64,000 nt of DNA, taken from assembly GCA_025846845.1 (NCBI GenBank), contig JAOYTL010000005.1:124001-188000 (forward strand), given 5' to 3'. The stretch comes from Alloboseaceae bacterium BT-24-1 (GTDB lineage Bacteria > Pseudomonadota > Alphaproteobacteria > Rhizobiales > Beijerinckiaceae). Made by a program: the position numbers and the translations under genes. Below, piece by piece: positions 26,687 to 37,148 of this stretch. The first letter of the stretch is position 1; the number at the start of each line of letters is the position of its first letter. The notes below the pieces were generated by a model, which worked only from the letters and a program-made list of their open reading frames with translations, searched no databases and had not been told where the DNA came from.

Positions 26687-27129
26687 ACCCATACGTTTCC
26701 GACCCGGATACGCTCGCCCGCGCTGTCGCCGAAGCGATGTGGGACAAGGACCTCGCTTCCCGCAGCCTCGGCATGAGCCTCGATGCGGCGGGACCGGGCA
26801 CGGCCACGTTGTCCCTGACCATCACGGCGGTCATGACCAATGGCCACAAGACCTGCCATGGCGGCTACATCTTTACTCTGGCGGACTCTGCCTTCGCCTT
26901 CGCCTGCAACAGCTACAACCAGAACACCGTGGCGCAGCACTGCTCGGTGACGTTCCTGCGCCCGGCTTTCGAAGGCGACCGCCTCACCGCGAGCGCGCGC
27001 GAGGTCTCGCGCATCGGCCGCGGCGGCATCTACGACATCAGGGTGACGAACCAGAACGGCGAGCATGTCGCGGAATTCCGCGGCCACTCCCGCACCATCA
27101 AGGGCACGCCGATACCCGAGCCAGGCTGA
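26683..27129 (+). CDS. paaI: Hydroxyphenylacetyl-CoA thioesterase (PaaI, hotdog fold)
   Basis: A 148-residue hotdog thioesterase with the PaaI motif 'KTCHGGYIFTLADSAFAFAC' at residues 59-78, whose Asp is the catalytic residue. PaaI releases CoA from dead-end ring-hydroxylated or epoxide acyl-CoAs, protecting the CoA pool during phenylacetate breakdown. It overlaps paaG by 4 nt and lies 38 nt before paaK. Confidence 0.9.
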   Translation: MNPYVSDPDTLARAVAEAMWDKDLASRSLGMSLDAAGPGTATLSLTITAVMTNGHKTCHGGYIFTLADSAFAFACNSYNQNTVAQHCSVTFLRPAFEGDRLTASAREVSRIGRGGIYDIRVTNQNGEHVAEFRGHSRTIKGTPIPEPG

Positions 27130-27167
27130 ACGCGCCGGCCGAGCCAAGAACAAAGCGGAGGAACCCT

Positions 27168-28478
27168 ATGGAAGACCTTTCGCCCCGTCCGGGCGATCTC
27201 GACCCCATCGAAACCGCCTCGCGCGACGAGATTTCGGCGCTCCAGCTGACGCGATTGAAGACGACACTCGATCACGCCTATCGGAACTCGCCGCATTACA
27301 GCGCGCAGTTCGACAAGGCCGGCGTCCATCCGGGTGACCTGAAGACGCTGTCAGACCTGTCGAAATTCCCGTTCACGGTGAAGCAGGACCTGCGCGACAC
27401 CTATCCGTTCGGCATGTTTGCGGTGCCTCGCGAAAGAATTGCCCGCATCCACGCTTCCTCCGGCACCACCGGCAAGCCGACGGTCGTCGGCTATACGCGC
27501 AGCGACATCGAGATGTGGGCGACCTGCGTCGCGCGCTCGATCCGGGCGGCGGGCGGCCGGGCCGGCGACATCTGCCATGTCGCCTATGGCTATGGCCTGT
27601 TCACCGGCGGGCTGGGCGCCCATTTCGGCGCCGAGAAGCTCGGCTGCACGGTCATCCCGATCTCCGGCGGTATGACCGAGCGCCAGGTGACGCTGATCCA
27701 GGACTTCAAGCCGCGCATCATCATGGTGACGCCGTCCTACATGCTGTCGATCCTGGACGAATTCCGCCGCCAGGGCATCGATCCGCGGAAGTCCTCGCTG
27801 GCCGTCGGCATCTTCGGCGCCGAACCCTGGACCAATGCGATGCGCGCGGAGATTCAGCAGGATTTCGACATGCATGCCGTCGACATCTACGGCCTGTCCG
27901 AGGTGATCGGGCCGGGTGTCGCCAGCGAATGCGTCGAGACCAAGGACGGGCTGCACGTCTGGGAGGACCATTTCTATCCGGAGATCATCGACCCGGAGAC
28001 CGGCGAAGTCCTCCCCGATGGCGAGCTCGGCGAACTGGTCTTCACCTCGCTGACCAAGGAGGCGCTGCCGATCATCCGCTACCGCACCCGCGACCTGACG
28101 CGGCTTCTGCCCGGCACCGCGCGCGCCATGCGCCGGATCGAAAAGATCACCGGTCGCTCCGACGACATGATCATCCTGCGCGGCGTCAACATCTTCCCGA
28201 CGCAGGTCGAGGAGCAGCTGTTGAAATGCGCTGGGCTTGCCCCGCATTTCCAGATCGAACTCGTGCGTGCCGGCCGGATGGACGACATGGTCGTGCATGT
28301 CGAAGCCATGCCGAATGCCAGTGATGCGGCGGCGCGCACAGCATCCGGCAGGGAACTTGCACACCACATCAAAAGCGTGGTGGGAGTCAGCACCAAGGTG
28401 GTGGTGGGCGATCCTGATTCGGTCGAGCGTTCGGCTGGAAAGGCGAGGCGCGTAGTCGACAACAGGCCGAAAGGATAG
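27168..28478 (+). CDS. paaK: Phenylacetate-CoA ligase (PaaK)
   Basis: A 436-residue AMP-forming ligase of standard PaaK length. The ATP-binding loop 'HASSGTTGKPTVVGYTRSDI' lies near residue 95, 'YGLSEVIGPGVASECVETKD' near 244, and 'LVFTSLTKEALPIIRYRTRD' near 290. GCGGAGGAAC precedes the ATG at 27168; a longer frame that begins inside paaI is not used. The enzyme activates phenylacetate in the cytosol and commits it to the Paa pathway. Confidence 0.92.
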   Translation: MEDLSPRPGDLDPIETASRDEISALQLTRLKTTLDHAYRNSPHYSAQFDKAGVHPGDLKTLSDLSKFPFTVKQDLRDTYPFGMFAVPRERIARIHASSGTTGKPTVVGYTRSDIEMWATCVARSIRAAGGRAGDICHVAYGYGLFTGGLGAHFGAEKLGCTVIPISGGMTERQVTLIQDFKPRIIMVTPSYMLSILDEFRRQGIDPRKSSLAVGIFGAEPWTNAMRAEIQQDFDMHAVDIYGLSEVIGPGVASECVETKDGLHVWEDHFYPEIIDPETGEVLPDGELGELVFTSLTKEALPIIRYRTRDLTRLLPGTARAMRRIEKITGRSDDMIILRGVNIFPTQVEEQLLKCAGLAPHFQIELVRAGRMDDMVVHVEAMPNASDAAARTASGRELAHHIKSVVGVSTKVVVGDPDSVERSAGKARRVVDNRPKG

Positions 28479-28484
28479 CAGGCG

Positions 28485-29081
28485 ATGGCCCGGACCAGGG
28501 CTGCCGACTTCGACGAGAAGCGGCGCAGCATTCTCGACAGCGCCGCGGCCGTCTTCGCCAAGCTCGGCATGGAGCGCGCCTCGATGGCGCAGATCGCCCA
28601 GGAGAACAACGTCTCCAAGGCGCTGCTGTACCACTATTACCCGAGCAAGGACCTGCTGATCTTCGACATCGGCCGCACCCATCTCGTCGAGCTGGAAGCG
28701 GCGATCATCGAGGCCGACCGGCCCGATCTCGAACCACGGGCGCGGTTGCGCCATCTGATCGGCGGTGTGCTCGAGAACTACCGCACCGCCTCGAATTTCC
28801 ACCAGGTCCTGCTCAACGGCACAGGCTCGCTCACGGAACAGCAGAGGCTGGAGTTGCGCGAGATGGAACGCCGGATCGTCAAGGCGTTCTCCGACGTCCT
28901 GGTCGACATCAATCCGGCGCTGGCGCAGAGCCGCGCCGGCGTCACACCTGTCACCATGTCGCTCTTCGGCATCCTGAACTGGGTCTACACTTGGTTCAGG
29001 CCGAGCGGCGCGCTCAGCCGCGAAGGCTATGCCGACATGGTCACCGCGCTGTTCTTGGACGGCGCCGGCGCGATGAAGTAG
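28485..29081 (+). CDS. paaR: TetR-family regulator of phenylacetate genes (PaaR)
   Basis: A 198-residue TetR protein with the helix-turn-helix 'MAQIAQENNVSKALLYHYYP' at residues 34-53 and a C-terminal ligand domain. It follows paaK by 6 nt in the paaG-I-K-R operon. In beta- and other proteobacteria and in Thermus, a TetR repressor PaaR releases DNA on binding phenylacetyl-CoA. Two similar ACCGACCG-type sites in front of both paa units fit this role. Confidence 0.82.
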   Translation: MARTRAADFDEKRRSILDSAAAVFAKLGMERASMAQIAQENNVSKALLYHYYPSKDLLIFDIGRTHLVELEAAIIEADRPDLEPRARLRHLIGGVLENYRTASNFHQVLLNGTGSLTEQQRLELREMERRIVKAFSDVLVDINPALAQSRAGVTPVTMSLFGILNWVYTWFRPSGALSREGYADMVTALFLDGAGAMK

Positions 29082-29109
29082 GCCATCGCGCCGATCGCGA
29101 AAGCGTCGG

Positions 29110-32100
29110 TCAGGCTGCTTGCTTCGCAGCCGTCTCCGCAGCCTCCTTCAGCAGCTTCTCCACCGTCGCCTTGACCTGGGAGACGGCGGCTTCCTTCACC
29201 GGGCCGTAGCCGCGGATGTCCATTGGTGCCCTGGCGAGCGTGACCAGTGCCTCCGGCGCCTGCGCCGGCAGCCGCGCCACGATGTCGTCGATGAGGTCTT
29301 CATACCAACCGATCAGCATCCTCTCCATCCTCCGCTCCGCCGTGTAGCCGAAGATGTCGAAGGCCGTGCCGCGCAGGCCCTTCAGGCGCGCCATCAGCCG
29401 CAGCGGCGTCTGGATCCACTGACCGAAGCGGCGCTTCAGCGGCCGCCCGCGTGCATCCTTGTCACCGCCGAGGAAGGGCGGGGCAAAGTGGTAGTTCACC
29501 TTGAAGTCGCCATCGAAGACGCGCTTCAGATCGTCGAGGAAGCCGGTCTGCATATGCAGCCGCGCCACCTCGTATTCGTCCTTGTAGGACATCAGCTTGA
29601 ACAGTGAGCGGGCGACCGCATCGGTGAGCACTTCGCTGCCGAACGGCCGCTCGGCCGCTCGGACCTTGTCGACACCAGCCCGGTAGCGCCGCGCCCAGGC
29701 CGCATCCTGATAATCCACCAGGAAGCGCTCGCGCCGCGCGATCATCTCATCCAGGCTTTCCGTCTCGAACGCGGCCAGGGGCGGCGCAAACGCGGCCGGA
29801 TCGGTGGCCGCGAGCCGCCCGGCGGCAAAAGCCTGCCGATTGCGCTCGACCGCGACACCGTTGAGTTCGATGGCGCGGTGCAGGGCCTCCAGGCCGACCG
29901 GGACCAGCCCCTGCTGCCAGGCATGGCCGAGCATCACGATATTGGCGAAGACGGCATCGCCGAATAGGGTCTCGGCCAGCGCATTGGCGTCGATGGCACG
30001 GACATTCCCGGCGCCGGCCACGCGTTCGATTTCCTTCAGCCGGCGGTGTGTCGCGAGATCCGCATCGCGCAGGCGCACGATGTCACCCGTCGGCATCTCC
30101 GCCATGTTGACCAGCGCGCGCATGCCGGCCCGATAGGTGGCGGAGGCCTTGGGCGAGGACGATACGACGATGTCGCAACCGATCAGCGCATCGGCTGAGC
30201 CATTGTCGAGGCGGACCTGATTGATCGCCTCAGGCGTTTCGGCAAGCCGCAGGAAGGACAACACCGGCCCGAACTTCTGGGCAAAGCCGGTGAAGTCGAG
30301 CACCGAACTGCCCTTGCCTTCGAGATGGGCCGCCATCGCGATCAACGCGCCGACCGTCACGACGCCGGTGCCGCCGACGCCGGTGACGAGCAGATCATAG
30401 GGCTTGTCGAGCATTGGCAAGGCCGGTCTCGGCAGTAACGCCGCCCGGCCAACGAAATCGTCGGCGCTCGCCTGCCGTTTCCGGCGGGTGGCGCCCTCCA
30501 CCGTCACGAAGCTCGGGCAGAAGCCGTCGAGGCAGGAAAAATCCTTGTTGCAGTTGGAGAGGTTGATCTGCCGTTTGCGCCCGAACGGCGTCTCCTTTGG
30601 CTCGACGCTGAGGCAGTTCGACGCCACCGAGCAATCGCCGCAGCCCTCGCAGACCAGATCGTTGATGTAGGCGAAGCGCTGCGGGTCGACCATCGTGCCG
30701 CGCTTGCGCCGGCGGCGCTTCTCCGTGGCGCAGGCCTGCTCGTAGATCAGCACCGAGACGCCCTTGATCTCGCGCAGTTCGCGCTGGACCGCATCGAGCT
30801 CGCGGCGGTGGTGGATGGTCACGCCATGCGGCAGGCTCGCAGGCGCGAACTTTTCCGGCTGGTCCGAGACCAGCGCGATGCGTTCGACACCCTCGGCGCG
30901 GACCTCCTGCGCGATCGCGTGCACGCTGATCGGACCGTCGACCGGCTGCCCGCCGGTCATCGCGACGGCGTCGTTGTACAGGATTTTGTAGGTGATGTTG
31001 GCCTTGGCGGCGATCGCCTGGCGGATCGCCATCGAACCGGAGTGGTAATAGGTGCCCTCCCCCAGGTTCTGGAAGATGTGCCCCCTGCCGGTGAACAGGG
31101 AGGACGCTGCCCAGTTCACGCCCTCGCCGCCCATCTGGATCAGCGAGCTGGTTTCGCGGTCCATCCAGCTCGCCATGAAGTGGCAGCCGATGCCGGCCAG
31201 CGCCTTCGAGCCTTCGGGCACCTTGGTCGATGTGTTGTGCGGGCAGCCAGAGCAGAAATAGGGCGTGCGGGTCGCACCCGGCACCTGGATGAGGCGCCCG
31301 GACTCAGGGCTCAGCAGCGCGGCCCGCTCGGTCAGGCGCAGATCTGGGAACAGCGCGTCCAGCCGCTTGGCCACGATCGGCGCGAGCAGGCGCGGCGACA
31401 ATTCGCCGATCCACGAGATCAGGCGATTGCCGTCCTCGTCGCGCTTGCCGACCATGGAATGCGGCTTATGGCCGGGATAGTCGTAGAAATATTCCTTGAG
31501 CTGGCTCTCGATGATGCCGCGCTTCTCCTCGACGACAAGGATCTCCGCCTTGCCGCGCACGAATTCCAGCGCCGAGCGGCGGGCCAGCGGCCAGACCATG
31601 CCGACCTTGTAGATGTCTATGCCGTGGCTTCGGCAGGCCGCCTCATCCAGGCCGAGCAGGCGCAGCGCCTCCATCAGGTCGAGATGCGCCTTGCCGGTGG
31701 TGACGATGCCGAAGGAAGCGTCGGGGATGTCGTAGATGCGCCGGTCGATCGGGTTCGCCTCGGCGAAGGCGAAGACGGCCATCTTCTTGGCCTCCATGCG
31801 CTCCTCGATCTGCGGCCCCGGCAGGTCCGGCCAGCGGTAGTGCAGCCCGGTGGAAGGCGGCGTGTAGTCCGGCTCGTTGAACTGGCGCGGCGCCGGCAAC
31901 TCGACCGACTGGCCGCTCTCGACCGTCTCCGAGATCGCCTTGAAGCCAACCCACATGCCGGAATAGCGCGACAGCGCGTAGCCATATTCGCCGAAGGCGA
32001 GATATTCGCCGACCGAAGCCGGGTTCAGCGTCGGCATGAACCAGGCCATGAAGGCGACGTCGGACTGATGCGGCATCGATGACGAGACGCAGCCATGGTC

Positions 32101-32559
32101 GTCGCCGGCGACCACCAGCACGCCGCCATGCGGCGAGGAGCCATAGGCGTTCCCGTGCTTCAGTGCGTCGCCGGCGCGATCGACGCCCGGGCCCTTGCCG
32201 TACCAGAGGCCGAACACGCCCTGCACCGTCCTGTCCGGATTGGTTTCGACCTGCTGCGAGCCGAGCACGGCGGTCGCGGCGAGGTCTTCATTGACCGCCG
32301 GCAGGAACTCGATGCCGTGCTGCTTGACCAACTCCGCCGCGCGCCACAATTCGAGATCGACGCCGCCGAGCGGGGAACCGCGATAGCCGGAAATGAAACC
32401 CGCCGTGTCGAGGCCGGCAGCGCGGTCGCGCCGGGCCTGGTCAAGCGCGATCCTGACCAGCGCCTGGGTGCCGGTCAGGAACACGCGTCCGGAGGTCCTG
32501 GTATAGCGGTCACTCAGCGCATAGTCGGCAAGCGGGCTGGTCGACGCGATATCGGCCAT
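29110..32559 (-). CDS. Indolepyruvate ferredoxin oxidoreductase, fused alpha-beta (IorAB type)
   Basis: A 1149-residue fusion. Residues 1-480 carry the pyrimidine-binding part ('GFISGYRGSPLGGVDLELWR') and the thiamine-pyrophosphate part begins at 'YFCSGCPHNTSTKVPEGSK' with 'GIGCHFMASWM'. A cysteine cluster 'VCEGCGDCSVASNCLSVEP' near residue 635 binds an iron-sulfur cluster. The C-terminal third is the gamma-type subunit ('LLVTGVGGTGVVTVGALIAM'). These enzymes convert aryl-pyruvates to aryl-acetyl-CoA with ferredoxin. Placed between two paa units, it can feed phenylpyruvate, from phenylalanine, directly into phenylacetyl-CoA without PaaK. It converges with paaR and diverges from an Lrp regulator. 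Confidence 0.9.
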   Translation of the reverse strand: MADIASTSPLADYALSDRYTRTSGRVFLTGTQALVRIALDQARRDRAAGLDTAGFISGYRGSPLGGVDLELWRAAELVKQHGIEFLPAVNEDLAATAVLGSQQVETNPDRTVQGVFGLWYGKGPGVDRAGDALKHGNAYGSSPHGGVLVVAGDDHGCVSSSMPHQSDVAFMAWFMPTLNPASVGEYLAFGEYGYALSRYSGMWVGFKAISETVESGQSVELPAPRQFNEPDYTPPSTGLHYRWPDLPGPQIEERMEAKKMAVFAFAEANPIDRRIYDIPDASFGIVTTGKAHLDLMEALRLLGLDEAACRSHGIDIYKVGMVWPLARRSALEFVRGKAEILVVEEKRGIIESQLKEYFYDYPGHKPHSMVGKRDEDGNRLISWIGELSPRLLAPIVAKRLDALFPDLRLTERAALLSPESGRLIQVPGATRTPYFCSGCPHNTSTKVPEGSKALAGIGCHFMASWMDRETSSLIQMGGEGVNWAASSLFTGRGHIFQNLGEGTYYHSGSMAIRQAIAAKANITYKILYNDAVAMTGGQPVDGPISVHAIAQEVRAEGVERIALVSDQPEKFAPASLPHGVTIHHRRELDAVQRELREIKGVSVLIYEQACATEKRRRRKRGTMVDPQRFAYINDLVCEGCGDCSVASNCLSVEPKETPFGRKRQINLSNCNKDFSCLDGFCPSFVTVEGATRRKRQASADDFVGRAALLPRPALPMLDKPYDLLVTGVGGTGVVTVGALIAMAAHLEGKGSSVLDFTGFAQKFGPVLSFLRLAETPEAINQVRLDNGSADALIGCDIVVSSSPKASATYRAGMRALVNMAEMPTGDIVRLRDADLATHRRLKEIERVAGAGNVRAIDANALAETLFGDAVFANIVMLGHAWQQGLVPVGLEALHRAIELNGVAVERNRQAFAAGRLAATDPAAFAPPLAAFETESLDEMIARRERFLVDYQDAAWARRYRAGVDKVRAAERPFGSEVLTDAVARSLFKLMSYKDEYEVARLHMQTGFLDDLKRVFDGDFKVNYHFAPPFLGGDKDARGRPLKRRFGQWIQTPLRLMARLKGLRGTAFDIFGYTAERRMERMLIGWYEDLIDDIVARLPAQAPEALVTLARAPMDIRGYGPVKEAAVSQVKATVEKLLKEAAETAAKQAA

Positions 32560-32641
32560 GGCATGGGCCTCCCGACAGGTTTCATTTGGAAGATTCTAAA
32601 CTCGGCCGGTTGGAAAGATTTGCCTGGTTTGCCGTTTCCTG

Positions 32642-32656
32642 TTGCCGTATCGGCAA
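32642..32656. promoter_or_regulatory. Candidate Lrp/AsnC operator
   Basis: TTGCCG (32642-32647), TAT, CGGCAA (32651-32656) is a perfect 15-bp palindrome between the divergent IorAB and lrp genes, 45 nt from the lrp start and 83 nt from the IorAB start. Lrp-type regulators bind 15-bp partial palindromes. A related TTTGCCGTTTCC half-site lies just upstream, which fits cooperative binding. Confidence 0.45.
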
Positions 32657-32700
32657 AACTGACCAAGTATCGCTAATATCCAGGACAATCCTTTCAGAGT

Positions 32701-33165
32701 ATGGCGATGGGGCTCACCGAACAGGACCGCAAGCTGATCACCCTGCTACAGGCTGACGCCCGCGTCTCCAATCAGGAGCTGGCGGAGGGTGTCGGCATGT
32801 CGGCCTCGGCCTGCTGGCGCCGGGTGCGGGCGCTGGAGGAGGCCGGTGTGATTTCGAGCTATCGCGCCATCGTCGATCCGGCCAAAGCCGGGCTCGCCTT
32901 CAGCGCGATGGTGCATGTCGCGCTAGTGCGCCATGAGGCCGATCATGTGACGACCTTCATCTCACGCGTGGCCGGGCGGCCCGAGGTGCTGGAATGCTTC
33001 GCGACCACCGGCGAGGCCGACTACCACCTGCATGTCGTCTGCCGCGACAAGGATGCCTACAACGATTTCCTCGAGCATTTCCTGTTCAGGCTGCCGGGCA
33101 TCGCCAATGTCCGCACCAACCTCGTCCTGCGGGAGATCAAGGTGCACGGGCCAGTGCCGGTGTGA
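32701..33165 (+). CDS. Lrp/AsnC-family transcriptional regulator
   Basis: A 154-residue Lrp protein with the N-terminal helix-turn-helix 'SNQELAEGVGMSASACWRRV' at residues 23-42 and a C-terminal RAM effector domain with 'YHLHVVCRDKDAYNDFLEHF'. The ATG at 32701 and a second at 32707 are both possible. It diverges from the indolepyruvate oxidoreductase gene across about 140 nt. Homologues beside such genes respond to aromatic amino acids, so I infer local control of aryl-pyruvate oxidation. Confidence 0.86.
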   Translation: MAMGLTEQDRKLITLLQADARVSNQELAEGVGMSASACWRRVRALEEAGVISSYRAIVDPAKAGLAFSAMVHVALVRHEADHVTTFISRVAGRPEVLECFATTGEADYHLHVVCRDKDAYNDFLEHFLFRLPGIANVRTNLVLREIKVHGPVPV

Positions 33166-33184
33166 CCGGCACCGCTTTTGCCGG
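33166..33184. terminator. Hairpin between convergent lrp and paaZ
   Basis: CCGGC (33166-33170), 9 nt including TTTT, GCCGG (33180-33184), overlapping the last base region of lrp and ending 10 nt from the paaZ stop. The stem is short. It may act as a terminator for one or both genes. Confidence 0.35.
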
Positions 33185-33193
33185 CCATCGACG

Positions 33194-35254
33194 CTATTGC
33201 GGCCAGGTCTTCGCCACCATGGTCAGCACGGCGTATTGCGCCACGAGCTGGGCCTCCTGGTTGCTGACCGTGCAATCCCAGCGCACCTCGCCATACTGCT
33301 CGGTCTCGCGCGGATTGATCTGCTTGCAAGTCAGCGTCACCTGCAGCGCGTCGCCTGGATTGACCGGGGTGAGGAAACGCAGCGCGTCGACGCCATAATT
33401 GGCGAGCACCGGGCCCGGTGCCGGATCGACGAAGAGGCCCGCCGCGAACGACACGATCAGATAGCCATGCGCGACGCGCCCGTCGAAGAACGGGTTCGCC
33501 TTGGCGGCCTCCTCGTCCATATGGGCGTAGAAGGTGTCGCCGGTGAAATGGGCGAAATGCTCGATGTCCTCCAGCGTCACGGTGCGTGAAGCCGTGACGA
33601 GCTGATCGCCAATCTCGAGCTCGGCCAGCGATTTGCGAAAGGGATGGACGCCGTCGCGGCGCGACTTCGCACCCTGCATCCAGCGGCCAGTGACCTCCGA
33701 CAGCAGCCAGGGCGCGCCCTGGACGGCGGTGCGCTGCATGTAGTGCTTGACCGCGCGCATGCCGCCGAGCTCCTCGCCGCCACCGGCGCGGCCCGGCCCG
33801 CCATGGACCAGGACCGGCAAGGGCGAGCCGTGGCCGGTCGAGGACTTGGCGCTGACACGGTTGCCGAGCATGACGCGGCCATGCCAGGGGCCGAGTGCCT
33901 CTAAGGCCTCGCGCGCAAAGGCGGCGTCATTGGTGAAGACCGAGGCGACGAGGCTGCCCTTGCCGCGCCGCGCCAGCTCCGCGGCCTCACCGGCCGTCTC
34001 ATAGGGGATGATGGTGCTCACCGGCCCGAAGGCCTCGACATCATGCACGGCCTTGGCGGAGCCGGGCCTGTCGCAATAGAGCAGCACCGGGCCGAGGAAG
34101 GCGCCGGCGTCTGCATCGCCAGACGTCAGAGTGGCGTGGCTGGGATCGCCGGCGACGATCTCGGCATCGCCCTGCAGTTCGGCGATGCGGGCGCGGACCT
34201 CGTCGCGCTGGGCGAGGCTGGCGAGCGGACCCATGCGGGTCGCCTCCTCGCCGGGATTGCCGAGCGCGGTCTTGGTGAGCCGGTCCCCCAGCGCCTTGAT
34301 CAATGGCTCGACCGTGGCGCGCGGCGCGATCACGCGGCGGATCGCCGTGCATTTCTGCCCGGCCTTCACCGTCATCTCGCGGGCGACCTCCTTGACGAAG
34401 AGGTCGAACTCCTCGGTGCCGGCGACGGCATCGGGGCCGAGGATGGCGGCATTGAGCGAATCCGCCTCCATGGTGAAGCGCACGGAGTTCTCGACGATCG
34501 CCTTGTGGGTCCGGAGCTTGCGGCCGGTCGCGGCCGAGCCGGTGAAGGTCACGACATCCTGGCAGTCGACATGGTCGAGCAGATCGCCGACCGAGCCGCT
34601 GATCAGTTGCAGCGCGCCCCTGGGCAGGATCCCCGTCGCGATGATCCTCCGCACCATCAACTCGGTCAGATAGGCGGTCTGGCTCGCCGGCTTGACGATC
34701 GCCGGCATGCCGGCGAGCAGCGTCGGCGCCAGCTTCTCCAGCATGCCCCAGCACGGGAAGTTGAAGGCGTTGATATGGATCGCGACGCCCTCCAGCGGCG
34801 TCAGGATGTGCTGGCCGGAGAAGCTGTTGTCGCGCGAGAGGAGCTCGACATCGCCGTCGACGAGCGTCCGCGTGTTCGGCAATTCGCGCCGACCCTTCGA
34901 GGCGAAGGACAGCAAGGTACCGATGCCGCCCTCGATGTCGATCCAGCTATCGGTGCGCGTTGCGCCGGTGGCGGTGGAGAGGGCGTAGAACTCCTCCTTC
35001 GCCTCCATCAGGGCCTGGCCGAGCGCCTTCAGCATCAAGGCGCGCTCGTGGAAGCTCAGCTTGCGCAGCGCCGGCCCGCCGGCCTCGCGGCCATGGTTCA
35101 GCGCGCGCTTCATGTCGAGGCCGCTGGCATCGATCAGCGCTACCTCCGCGCCCGTCGCAGCATCGAGCAGCGGCACCGCCTTGCCCGCGCCGCGGACCCA
35201 GTCTCCGGCGATGAAGGATTCAAGCTGGCGGACGGTCTTCACTGGCGCATTCAT
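33194..35254 (-). CDS. paaZ: Bifunctional PaaZ: aldehyde dehydrogenase plus MaoC-like oxepin-CoA hydrolase
   Basis: A 686-residue protein. The aldehyde dehydrogenase domain (about 1-520) has the catalytic Glu263 in 'FTMEADSLNAAILG' and Cys302 in 'GQKCTAIRRV'. The C-terminal MaoC hydratase domain (about 545-680) has 'FAHFTGDTFYAHMDEEAAKA', which carries the Asp/His pair. PaaZ opens the oxepin ring and oxidises the resulting semialdehyde to a 3-oxo-dehydrosuberyl-CoA. It is the last gene of the paaJ-A-B-C-D-E operon, separated from the extra ferritin-like gene by 63 nt. Confidence 0.92.
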   Translation of the reverse strand: MNAPVKTVRQLESFIAGDWVRGAGKAVPLLDAATGAEVALIDASGLDMKRALNHGREAGGPALRKLSFHERALMLKALGQALMEAKEEFYALSTATGATRTDSWIDIEGGIGTLLSFASKGRRELPNTRTLVDGDVELLSRDNSFSGQHILTPLEGVAIHINAFNFPCWGMLEKLAPTLLAGMPAIVKPASQTAYLTELMVRRIIATGILPRGALQLISGSVGDLLDHVDCQDVVTFTGSAATGRKLRTHKAIVENSVRFTMEADSLNAAILGPDAVAGTEEFDLFVKEVAREMTVKAGQKCTAIRRVIAPRATVEPLIKALGDRLTKTALGNPGEEATRMGPLASLAQRDEVRARIAELQGDAEIVAGDPSHATLTSGDADAGAFLGPVLLYCDRPGSAKAVHDVEAFGPVSTIIPYETAGEAAELARRGKGSLVASVFTNDAAFAREALEALGPWHGRVMLGNRVSAKSSTGHGSPLPVLVHGGPGRAGGGEELGGMRAVKHYMQRTAVQGAPWLLSEVTGRWMQGAKSRRDGVHPFRKSLAELEIGDQLVTASRTVTLEDIEHFAHFTGDTFYAHMDEEAAKANPFFDGRVAHGYLIVSFAAGLFVDPAPGPVLANYGVDALRFLTPVNPGDALQVTLTCKQINPRETEQYGEVRWDCTVSNQEAQLVAQYAVLTMVAKTWPQ

Positions 35255-35317
35255 CCCTTGGAATCCCCTGTCGATCGCGGTGCGCGGCTTGTCGCCGTCA
35301 TCGGTTGCATGTGCTGC

Positions 35318-36074
35318 TCAGGCCATGCCGGCGGCGCGCAGCACCTCGTCCACCTGCCGCTCCCAGGCGGCGGCGAGCTCGGCATTGCCGGTGTGGCGCA
35401 GGCCGAATTTCTTCTGCGTCGCGAAATGCGCCGAGTTGCCGCTGCCGAAGCTGGCGGCGACGCGCGGGCGCCAATAGGCGAGCGCCGCGGCAACCAGCGG
35501 CCGATTGGTGGGCTCCTGCAACAGCTTTCGCAGCCCTTCCTCGCCAAGCTCGGTATGCCGACACTCGCGCGGCAGTATGGCGCGGAAGATCTCGCCGAGC
35601 GGCTGATAGGAAAGCCGGGCGAATTCGTCGATCTGGATCACCACGGCGTGGCCCATCAGCACATTCATCACCACCGCGTCGAGCCAGCCCTGCAGTGGGT
35701 AGTGCAGCACCGCGAGCCGCATGTCGGCGCCATGGCGCGCCGCGCCGAGATCGCTGTCGCGCGCCACGCGCTCGGCCCAGGGATGGTGGTTGGCATAGCG
35801 CGAGATGTCGGCGCCGAACTCGCCCATCACGGCGAGCACGCGCTCGGCATGGTCGAGCTTCTCCAGCACGATGCGCGAGGCGGCGATGCGCTCCTTGATG
35901 CCCGGCCCCTGGTTGATGATGTCGGCGAAGCCGGCAGCACCCGCGAGCTCGCTGTCGACGAAGGTCGCCATCAGCCGCAGCAGCTCGCCACGATAGCGCG
36001 GCGGCGCGTTCTCGGGCGTCGTCAGCTTGCCGCCCTGCGCCAGATAGGCTTCGAGCGGCATGGTGTCGGTGGCA

Positions 36075-36085
<11 letters not shown>
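35318..36085 (-). CDS. Extra PaaA/PaaC-family ferritin-like protein in the paa operon
   Basis: A 255-residue all-helical protein of the phenylacetic acid catabolic (PaaA/PaaC) fold. It is distinct from the true PaaA (334 aa) and PaaC (255 aa) in this operon. Possible metal ligands are Glu46 ('FVDSELAGAAG'), Glu75 and His79 ('LEKLDHAERV'), Glu154, and Glu174/His177 ('LPRECRHTEL', an ExxH motif). The first pair reads ExxxH, not the ExxH seen in PaaA, so an intact di-iron site is uncertain. It overlaps paaE by 11 nt and precedes paaZ, so it is co-transcribed. I do not know its role; an accessory or an alternative oxygenase subunit is possible. Confidence 0.75.
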
Positions 36086-37147
<1,062 letters not shown>

Positions 37148-37148
<1 letters not shown>

